From: Arctopsyche grandis
Taxonomy: Eukaryota; Arthropoda; Insecta; Trichoptera; Hydropsychidae
Reading direction: 5' to 3'
DNA length: 64,000 nucleotides
Assembly (NCBI RefSeq): GCF_051622035.1
Contig: NC_135366.1
Location: 8,215,001 to 8,279,000 of the forward strand
Shown here: one piece after another, positions 38,401-50,400 of the stretch
How positions within the stretch are numbered: the first letter of the stretch is position 1
Layout of the letters: each line of letters opens with the position of its first letter
Notes under the pieces: generated by a model
Seen by the model: the letters and a program-made list of their open reading frames with translations, nothing else
The model's database searches: none
Told to the model about the DNA's origin: nothing
Program-made: the position numbers and the translations under genes

Positions 38401-41400
38401 GATTACTAACCAAATTAAATTAAATTGTAAAATAGAAAATGATCAGTAGATCAGTAGCTATTAAAAATACATAGATATAAGATGTATTGTGAACAAAATT
38501 TCGTTATACTAAAAAGTATTTAAAAATCAAAATCAAATACACACACATATACAAATAAGTTTACCTTTTAATATTGAAAATTGTTAATCCAACAACGAGG
38601 CCGATTGGAATTGAATATAATATAAACATTGTACAAATAAAAGTGAAAATCGATAGAGAAATACTGCTGCACTAAACAGCTGATTTAATTATACACTGCA
38701 ACATATCTGCAGTCAATGTGCGTCACTATACATATATATAATCAGATAGCACGATATCTTTTAATTGTTACCCTGAATAATTCATTTTGATTAAAATTAA
38801 GGTAACAATGGACCCAGAACTATAACGTAACGTCAGTTACAAGACGAATATAAACTAGCACTGAATATAAATGATAAAAATCAGCAACTTGATTATTATA
38901 TATGTATTAAGGAAGCCATAATAAAATCCCTTAAGAACGATAGTAAAAACCAGTGTTATAATCGAAAGGTAAACGGCAATAAAAAAAGCCACATATTTAA
39001 ACAAGATTGTAATGATGACTTTGGGACAAATAATTGACTAGGGGAGATAACGTTGGCAATGATTTAGGATGCACAAAAATCGCCAAGTCAGAAATTCGTA
39101 TTGCGAACACTGGGAATGGACTGTTAACTGAAATATGTATGTAATTGTCTTAATAGACAGACACGTGTTGATTCTGTATCCAAGGTAACCTTGATTTCTG
39201 TATGGGAGTAGATGCTGTAATTTAATTAAGACCAATGAACGAAACACGGTAGTATTAATAACATTATTAGATATCATGTAGATTAAATTACACTATTGAC
39301 TGACTCAAATATGTATTTTTGAAATCGCGGTTTATCACCTACTTTTATAAATAAATAAATACCATTCAGAACATACATATTAAAAAACACTGGGCAGAAT
39401 TGTTAGAAAATTATCAGAATTTGGAGTAGTAAATGTAGTTGGAACTCTTTCAGCTTGGATAAAAACCATATTGATTTGAATCCGAAAACGATAAGTTAGA
39501 AATATATAAATATTTCCACAACTTAGATGCGACACTAGTTTTTAAAACATTATGAAAATGTATTAAATGACTAGATGACTAGAATAATAAAATATTGGTA
39601 TATTTTTTAAGTAAATGTGGCAATTTTTTGGTTGCAACTTATTGATAATTAAACTACAAACTATAGAAAAGTCATATGAAATAAATAAATAAAATAAAGT
39701 AGGCCAGGGGCTTCATTTGGGCTGCGGTGGGCAGCCGCCCCCCCCCCCCTCTAAATTTGAACAGGACTATCCATGTTGTTATTATTATGAATAAAATGGA
39801 ATTGTAAATAAAATGATAGTATAATAATAACATTATAGTTTTCAACATTTATTTAATGCTAATTTTATATTTTTTAGTTTAAAAAAAATTCAATATATTT
39901 TCAGGAGATTATTTTGTACTTTATAAATATGCGTTTATACCCAAATCCCGTAATATAAATGCTTTAAAAAAATTATCAAAATTCATATGAACTCGTTTTT
40001 TTAATATAATACAACCCCCCCATAGAAAGTCATTCCTTACTGGTCAAAAATTTGCCCCCCCCCTGGGAAATGCTGAAATGACGCCCCCGGCGTAGACATT
40101 ACCTTAACCAGAGAAATGTAATATTAATAGAAGTGGCTTTAGGTGTTCTTTTGTTGTCAAGTGACATTCTGTCCACGGACAGATCTAAATAAATTTAGCA
40201 TCAGTCGTATTTGACGCTTGGTGCTCGACGTATGTCCGATAAAAACTTCTCTGTTTGTTTATATTACTCGCACTAAAAATAGCACAATTCCTTTCAAAAA
40301 CACAAAATAAACAACATGGGATACATTTTTATAAGTAAATTGATCCGATTGTATTCCGTGCGATGTACCGTATTTATAGAGACGTATCGCGTAAAATTGA
40401 CAACAATTATTTATTCGTAAGGGCCCCTCTATTCTTATTACATCTCTCTGACCTTAACATTTTAGTATTGAAAAAAATGTCACAAGAATACTTATAAATA
40501 AATAAATTTATTCAATACAAACATAAACATCGGTTAATGCATTATCTATGATAGGAATATAGATACAATTTTATCTATCATTTGCGTACTATGTAAGTAT
40601 TATATGTACATAAATACATACATCAAACATTTTCCGCCCTCAATGATGAAATATACATATGTATGTACATGTATCAACAAGCAAACGTTGTCAACTCACC
40701 TTTTGACGACGGCTAAAGTAGCTCCTACTGTCAATCCCAAATTTATTGCCCCCATCCAAAGGTACGACATATCTTTACAGTTCCTGCGACACGCGTGTCG
40801 TAGATAAACAATTGTCACCAAGTAATAAATAAACGTACGGACAAATTTTTGCAATTTCTAGGTCAACTGCACATAGAAAAATCAGCGAGTAACGGTTACA
40901 CCGTTGAAAATCGGCCCACGACGATAGACGAAAGTGACGAATGTGAAACCGGTCGAAAATTGCAAACTAGAAACGACTGCAATTAAATATTGGCAATCGA
41001 CTGAAAAAACCGGCGAAATTATTGTTGCACAATGATTTCAACGAGGAGAGTGAAGTGTGAGAAAGTGCGCGCGCAGCAGTTCGTATCCAGAGTTGGACTA
41101 TGGATTGTGGAAGTGGACGCGTTGGTTTTATCAGAGAACCGGTCCCCACCAACTGACTCGTTCGGGCCAAGGCTCGGATAGAAAGAGAAAGAGATCTACG
41201 TCACAGAATTCTGTCAGGGTAACTCCGATTTCGTTTGGGAATTCCCTGTCCTCTCGATGCAACGAACGTCAGCGTTGCAGCATGCATCGTCTTTTTCCTT
41301 TTTATTTTGTAGTGAGGACGTGACCGGTAGGAACGTGGATGTTTTTATGAGGTTAAACTCTCGCCAAAGTACAAGGTACGTACTTGGACTACATATCAAC

Positions 41401-44400
41401 GGTGAGTAATTCGAAGATTAACCTGTACAAGGTAAAAGTTACTAGACGGCGGTCGATATCGTTCCATTCGGAAGGGCGAAGCTACATATGTACATATATG
41501 TATACCTAAATACACCCAGATAAAATCTAGTTTACTAGGCATAAGACGACTTGTAAAGGTTATATGATTTCTTTGTATAATATAAAGACGAGCGCATTGA
41601 TGTATAATACACATAGATGGGCCCTGGCGTGTGTTTTGGTCGGAGATCTTGCCTTCACTAACTGAGGGGTGCGGGCGGTTTAACTAGCGGGGAAGTTGGG
41701 TTTTTTTTCCCTACGACGCAGCGGTACCTACCTACCTACTAAGAGAAACTGTGCATGCGCCATGTATTTTGCATGCGCCAAAAGGGAGACCAGTATAACA
41801 CGTGAGGGCGGATCTAGTGTATTATACATCAATGGACGAGCGTTTTGAGTTCAAATTGTGAGCTCAAACTTTTAAGCTTATACGAGTATAATGGGTCTAC
41901 GTGACGAGCCAGAATGTTAAATTACAGAAAACAGAAATATCGGAAGGCAAAGATCGAAAATCGAAAGATCTTAAGTCGAAAGATCAAAAAAAAAAAAAGG
42001 GTGCATGGTAAACGGTACATACTCGCTTAATTTGCGCGAGCAGGGTACAACAGGAACAAGAGGAACAGGCTTTTCCTCCCGTATTCTGCGCGCGCACATT
42101 AATACGGGAGGAAAAGCCTGTTCCTCTTGTTCCTGTTGTACCCTGCTCGCGCAAATTAAGTGAGTATGTACCGTTTACCATGCACCCTTTTTTTTGATCT
42201 TTCGATTTTCGATCTTTGCCTTCCGATATTTGCGTTTTCTGTAATTTAAAATTCTGGCTCGTCACGGAGACCGGAGTATAATACGCCATTAGCATCGATT
42301 TTTAATGCAATATATGTCTGTATTACTTGATTAAATCGGTAAACCGGTAATGCAATCCCTAATAGAAGACATTTCCTTCTAGATTAGTTACTTTTATTAC
42401 TATGAGTATATTTAAATACAAAAAAAATAATACACATTATTTTAAAACTTTATTAGATAGTTTTTAAATATGAGTACATTGGAACTATTTGCTAATAATT
42501 ATATAATGAGTACATTATTAAGGAGATCTTTACTAGTGCGAATCGTAATACATGTACAAAAAATACGTCTTCATCTATAAGTTTTGCATCTCTTTCTTTT
42601 CTAGTTGCGATTGTGCGAAATTGTGTGACAGATCAAAGCAGTGGTTATTATCGCAGGTGTTACGAATTCGTCTGATTTTCTATGACATATTACGGTTGAT
42701 CGTCAAACGTCCATATGTAATCAATTCTGCTACTGAGAAAATGGGTCAGTGAACTTTCATGTTAACGGATTTGCCTTGAACCACCTGCAGATCAACTCTT
42801 GTTCTACTTATTTTCAAGGATACATCTGGTTTACTACATAAAACAGTTTCGATTGATGTTAGTTTTACGAACATACTATGAGATGGGGCGAATCAAAATA
42901 CACAACTTTTTATAAACCGCATTGAAGCAAATTTTTTACAGCTGCCACGTAAGAATTGTTTGAGAATCCTCGAAAAAGAAAATGACTACTGTTATCACAT
43001 GGTAAATTCTTCATTGAACAGAATGTTGTAACATTAATAATTATAGCACATGACACATTTAATGAGCAAAAATATTGGACCACGAGCGATGTTTGTCAAT
43101 TGCGTACGCACAGTTGTTAACACCGAGCATTCAAGTGCAATCTTTATCGATAAAAGAGACAACTGACGTCAGAGTGTTCCGAGAGCAAACAGACTCACAA
43201 AAAAGTTGGGAACGTCACTGGTTAGTAGTTGCGGTTAAATACATCAATCAAAACAGTGTGATCAAACGAATGACGATTTTGTAATACGTAGGGGGGCACG
43301 TCAAAACACACACTCGTGAAAAACAGGATGTGTGACGCAGTGGGGGCTTACACTGTTCGACAAATGACGACTTTTTTTTTGTTTCAGAGACGAGATATGA
43401 CTTTTCTTATACATAGATCTATGCCCAGTGAACACGAATTTGGTAATAAAAAATGTTGATTGGCTCGAGATTCGGAGATATGTGTTTTTTAAATCGAACG
43501 ATTTTTTGACGATGTCTCAAAATCTGTCAATATCCTGTTCAAAATGAATATTGGAATCTATAGTCGGGTATTTTATCTTTCATTTGTAGTACGTTTCAGC
43601 TTTCAAATCTTTCTAAGTAGTCGTCCAGTTCAAATCAAAAGTCAAAAGTACGTATTTTCACTTGGGATTTTTCCCACTGTTAATACTATTTAATATTGAG
43701 TATTTTCTATTGAAACATGTTTATTGGGATAGTGTTCTGGCCACACTATTTTTTGTTTTCGTTTAAAAGGGTTAATTGGAAGTGTGCTGAATTTTAAATC
43801 GGTAAAATTTCGACCTAAAAGCTCGTACTAGTATTTACTCGTATTTACACGAATCTGAATTGAATTAATAGGGATAATATTTTAAATTGTCTTTATATGA
43901 GAATTAAATAAAATTTCACTTAAAATCATTTTTCGACTATTCTTGTGGATTAATAACAAACATTCTATTGATAACTGGCATACCTCAATACAATAAACGA
44001 ATCATATGGATTTAGCATTGTGGCCAGAGCATACATATATCTGAAAAAAATGTTCTTTTTTTTAATAAATAAGCCGTGCCATACTGGAGACGTAAAAAAA
44101 ATAAAAGTAGAGTATATGTACATAGAGAAACTGAACATATTATAGAAATATCTATGAATCAAATTTTAATAGTGTAAAAGCAAATGGCAATAAAGAACTC
44201 CGAAACAGGTTGATATTTTCAGAAAAAAGCAAATCCATTTATTGTTATGTATGTAAACTATTTTCACAAGCTAAAACTTAATATTGTTAACATGATTTAA
44301 CGATTGGAAAAACATAACGCGTAGTTTAAAAGAACACGAATCTTCGCCAGCTCATTTCAAATCGATGTTAACTTTCCAAAAACGGTTATCAATTAATGGG

Positions 44401-47400
44401 CGTATAGATACAAACTTAGAAAAACAAATAGATTCAGAACGGAGATATTGGCGACCTGTTTTTTATCTTTGTTTGTTTTGATCTGTTTTTCATCAAATAT
44501 GTATGTTTTTTTTTCATCATCGACTTGACGATGGAATATTTTTTTAAGTAATATTTTGAATGACCAATATTTAAAAACAATAAATAGTACGCGATTAAAG
44601 AATCATTAAATTAAATTATTAAAATCAGTACGTCCGTATTTGAAAAACCTATGGGAAAACTGGAGGCAAAAAAATTGGCAGTTTATTTCGATTAATATGA
44701 GACTGCATTACTATGAAACTACTTTGTGGGATAAATTGTTACAGCGCATCAATGCTACAAATAAATCATTATAAAATATGCAGCACAATTTGTTGTTAGG
44801 AACAAGATTGATAAAATCCCTTTCAGAATTTATTCAAAATACGAGAAATGAATTCAATGAAATTGAAAAAGATGCTAACATTCTTACTGAAAATCATAAA
44901 TATAAAGACACTAGACGTAAAAAATGAAAATTGCGATTTGGAGAGATATGCGATCAAGTTAATTTTAGTCAAAAAGAAAACTTTATAATAAATATTCATA
45001 ACATTATCTGCGATGCATTCATTTCAGAAGTATCAAGAAGGAAATCAATTTATGATAGTTTACTTAATTTTGAAATAAATCAAATGTGTTGAAAGAATAA
45101 TAACGAATGTGTTGAAAGAATAATAACGAATTTGTTGAAAGAATAATTTCAAAATATAACAATGATATTGGCACATATCAAAAGCGCAAATATTACAAAT
45201 CCTATCGATAATTATAAATTATTAATTGGAGGTTTAAAAACAAATTATTAATTGTTTCAACGTTTCCAACAATCATTAAAACATCACTTCACCCTACCAT
45301 TTTACGGTAGTAAATTGGCTTCCAACATCGTGTGATTTAACACTTTTAGATTATTTTCTGTGGGGAAGTCGCTGGTCTACGCAGATAAAACAGAGACGAT
45401 GAACGACTTGCAAGCCTTTGCCGCGTTATTGCCAATCATTATATAAGAGTCACGGCGCCCGTATGCCCGATATCACAATTAAACACTAATTATATAACAT
45501 TATCTTCCAATTATGCCAATACTATGACCATTAATAATCACGATTTTATGTGTTTTAATATATTTTCAAGTTCTATATATTAAGAGGGCTGGACAGCAGC
45601 GCCTTGTCCATACAAACGTACTATACTTCTCCCTTTCTCAATTATGGCACTAGAGAAATTATTTTTTAATATGCTATGGATATCCACCATTGGGATGCAT
45701 CTATCGTTTTATTTTTTTGATTAATTATTTTTTATAGGAGCTAGGAGCCGCCAAACATCTATAAAATCGCCTCTTTTTTACACCCACGAAACGAGTCCAG
45801 CGTGCTTATTTAACGGTCGATTTAAAAAAAAATACGCCGATAGATGCACAGAAAGTATCTTTCTCATACCGATGATGACATTTTTTTAAAATTGGTCCAG
45901 TTTTGGAGGAGAAAATAGGAGAATACGAAACCTCGATTTTGACAATTTAAAATACGTTTATTCTGGTCGAAGCGCAACTGTCGCATTCACTCAATATATA
46001 TATTGATATATATATATTGTCGTATTCACTCAATATATACATACATACACTCAATAGATATATCGAAGAAAGGAACGGTAACAAAATTAAGGTTTCGGGT
46101 GTACAGCCTTCTTAAAAAAAAACATCCTTTATTTGAAGTGTCTTTAGTATTTGAAGTTTGTAGCTCACTACATAGTAGTTCCATATATCGTAGGTAAAGC
46201 GGATTTGATTTAAATAACACATAACGTATGTATGTATGTATACAGCCATACAAATACATACGTACAAGGGCTTTAGATTGTCTGAATGAACTACATATTT
46301 AGCCCAAAATGGAAAAGTAAAGTACCTACTAATGAAAGCTAGAAAATTAAGTCCAAAAAAAGAATTAGAATGTGTTAGTCATTGGTAAAAGGGATTCCTC
46401 ACATGAGTACCTTCAGTGTTCACATGCTTATTAGTATTCTGTGATAGTCCGAGTTGGCACGTGGAGCTGCTGCTAGGTCACTTGACCGGAACAGACACTG
46501 TTTGCTTTTTATTACGAGTCACAAGAGACGCATTATTGAATTAACATAATGATTATTATGGTAGATGAGTTGCAAACGATACGCGGAACGTATGCTCAGG
46601 TGTATTCGAAATTCGATTATATTTGTGTTTATAAATTTGATGATTAAAACAAAATTCCATTTGCAAATTATCAATGATTGTATAGAGAGAACGTACAGCG
46701 AGATTGTGCAAATACGGACTATGTTCTTCGGAATTGGCAAAAAAAACACCGCTAATTGAACTCATGTACCGTGACGTCAATACTTTTTACAGGCAAGATG
46801 AACGTTCAAACATGAGAAAATGATTTAAATTTTGTCTGAATAAGCTCTTTCTTTTACTTTTTTTATCATACAAGATGATGTGCCTGGAGATTGAGACATC
46901 CGGAACATGTTGCAGCCACTATGTACATACATAAAGAAAAGACATTCTTATACAGAATCAAGTGCATTGACTGCATTCAGATTAGTTTATCATAAAAATG
47001 TGAAAATGGCTTTTAAATTACACTTGAATAATCCGTGAAGTTTAAACTAGTGCGTCACAGGTTCACGACCACTAACCATTGTCGTTCTTTGACCTCTAAT
47101 ATCCTCGGCTTAAAATTGTCAACAGTTCTTTAATCAACTGACAGGACATATAATTATAACTCCATATAATGACCGACCTTCGCGACTCTCTAAATGGTCT
47201 CAATACACACGAGGACTGAATAAAATCAAATAATAAGTTACATATCATTATATTATCCAGTGCGAAAAGTCTTCCTGACAAAAAAAATGGAATTGTTTTC
47301 AATTGAAGTTGATCGCAAGGAATCATACTTAATTACTCAATTGACCTTCCTTGTTGCTAAGTATGCCTAGTAGCACGCAAGATCGACTATGATACTAAAA

Positions 47401-50400
47401 CTAGACACATTATACAGTTGAAATGCAACGATAATTCACGTACGAGGAAATATGATGATTTTTCCAGTGTAATTATTCGAATGTTTAGTCATTATCGCGC
47501 AAAGGTGATAACTCAACAAAACCGTATTGTTCAGAGCAGCGTTTTACAGATTACAATTACAAAATAATAATTTTACACAATTCAATCCAGTTTTTTAGCT
47601 AAAAATCTTTTATTTTTGACATTTCAATGGGTGGTTTTGGAGAAGAGTTTATCCGTCATTTGAGATTTAAGTTAAAATTTAAAACAAAATTAAAAAAAGG
47701 TATACTCATTTACGTAAAATATCAAAAATATTATGTACATAAATGATGATGAACAGGATACTTTAGTGAAAAATTAAAAGGAATTTATTCGTATCTTTCG
47801 CAGATGTGCGATATTTCAAAAAATGTATAATATTTATGGAAATTCATGCACTGTTTATGTTCGAATTCCGCAAAATCAATAGAAAAAATTGCGGCTCAAT
47901 ATTTAAGCACCCAGTTGAATGAAGACGCGCAAAAAACTTGTTTAACTTTTCTAAAAATGGAATGTTTTAACTATGTATGTGGCTTGTACAGATATACAAA
48001 ATTTTGCGAGCCAAGAAAATAATGGGAAATTTTCACTACAGCTCTTTGCCCCTACATGCATGTAAATAAAGTTATCAGAGTCGTAAAATACAAAATGTGA
48101 AACACAAATCGTGTTGATAAGCCACTGATTTGGATTGTGTTTAATACAATAAATATTAAGCGATTATTTTTTAAAAATCAAATACATACATTTGTATGTA
48201 CACCAGAAATTCTCGAAACTGTGTTTACCGAAACACTCTTTTCGGGCAATTTTTCGCATGGAAACTTTCTTCGCTTTCAAATACGCAGCAATCAAAGTTT
48301 TTTTTCGGCGGAAATATCCCTGCAGCGACCAATTTCGGAAGAATCGATATTGTTAATTTAAAAATTCAAAATTAAATATTAAATCCATCAATTTTATAAA
48401 ATAAAAACCATTAAACCCCTAATTACCCTTAGAACAATCATAAAGCAATAGGTCTCAGCTGAGCATGATCTTTTTAATGTTTGAAAGCATTTGACTCACA
48501 ATGAACAAAGACGTACCCTTAGCAGGTATATTACGGGTTTTTTGTACCTAAGTCTGTTGTATTTTGCATATATACAAGATAACTGTATTTTGTACATAGT
48601 TTAAAAGAATTACGTTTTTTTTACCAATATGCAGAAGAAATAACTAAGATAAAGTTACAAATAACGAAGTGATGATTAGAACAAACACGTATGTCGCAAA
48701 ATTCACAAGCGTTCCGTTTTATGTGACTGCTGGTGTATGTATATTATATTTGTATGTATATATGTATGTACTAGCTGAACCTGGCATGCGTTGCAATGCC
48801 ACAATAACGCATACAATTCCCGTTCCCGTTCCCGTTCTCGTTCCCGTTCCCATTTGTCGGAAAAATGCAGGCAGCGAACACATTTGAAATTATTCAATTG
48901 TTTGTTTATTTTACCCTAACAACGCATTTGAAATGATTGCGTTACAATGCCACTCATTCCCATTTTTCCCGTTTCCGTTCCTGTTTTTTGGGCGATTTTT
49001 TTTACAGTAGGCTTCAAGGACATGCATACAACAAATCCTGAAAGTTCCATCGTAATCGGTTGAGTGGTTTAGGCAGTAATACGAGACATACAAGAAGCCA
49101 AATAGACATTCATTTTTATATATGTATAGATATAAATATTTAAGAACCTACTTATATTCCAATTTATATACAAACATATACTAATTCGTTTCTATGTATC
49201 CATATAATATACTATTATTTGTATGTGCAATACGTAAACGTGAATAAGAAATATAATACAAGGTCTCAAATGCACATTAGATGACAGTCATGATTTCGAC
49301 TGTACGCCCTCGGAATTTGGCTTAATTGGTGGTTGTTTTCAGAGTGAATTGAATTTGTGTATCGAAATAAAGCGCATAAATTTTATTACATGACAACAAA
49401 CAAGTCCAACCGTTGCAGATGTAGTAATTTTCATACGCTGTTGGCAGATATGTATGTAAGTGTGTAATTTTCACCGGGAATAGTTTTAATCGCCTTGATC
49501 TGAATACGGAGACAAAAATGTCAATTCGACATTGAGGACGAGATTTTCAAAGGATTTTCGATAAGATACATATAATTGAATTGTGACTTGTGTGGTACGT
49601 GACGATTTGCAAGTGGTCTTAATTCAAGGCAAATATAACAAATTAGTACCTCGTGATTATATACTTCAGTTAGTGTCAGTGTGCTAAATATTTTGAGGAA
49701 ATATTTGCAACATATAAACTATCTAGAAAGGACTTAATTCGATAAATAAATATTTATACCCATCTATGATTTTAGTAATAATAATATACATAGTAGAGTT
49801 TTGAGAATAAATCAGTTATCAAATTCCGAATAATTGTATTATTGCGCGATAAAATCGATGATCAGTAGTAAGACATGCAAGAAAACGTGATGATAGTAAT
49901 AAAGTCGAAATTACAGATAGTTGGTTGTGTGAAGAGCTTCAGAAATCAGAATGTAACATGCATTCTAAATTTTAAGTCATACGTTAGTAAAATTAACAAT
50001 TATATTATTTATTTATATGGATGGTGAAAGTAGCAATTTTGAGTAATACGAGTAGAAAAAATTGTAATGATGATTAGATTTTTTTTGGCTGACCAGTCAT
50101 AGAATTTAGTTCATTGTTATTACACGTAAGTGAAATCATGAACGTTGAAAAAAAATAACAGCATTAACAATGGGCTGATATGAAAACAAAGTGCTTTAAA
50201 ATTTTCCATCGATGTTCAATAAACGTTGATCCTTGAACTTGAACTAATCTAATATAAATCGTCTAGTTCATATGATTATAAACACTATTGAAAGATGTAA
50301 TGATAACATTATACGTATTATGTTGAGAAAAATAATATAAACATCAATCAGTATTTCTTATATCACAAAGTTTCGTCACATTCGCATTAAAATGCAATAA

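Larger units (their letters stand above)
38630..40699. other. Flotillin-2 intron segment with transposon insertions
   Basis: A TATA-like run on the minus strand at about 38730-38745 lies upstream of the mini-exon at 38629. The rest holds a possible CAGGGGC-ended element (39705-40090) and a hAT-type MITE (40109-40450). No other exon is supported. Confidence 0.4.

Noticed and set aside
41057-41323. 88-codon ORF in the GC-rich island
   Set aside because: Basic, low-complexity composition expected from GC-rich DNA. No homology is recognised and ORFs occur on both strands.
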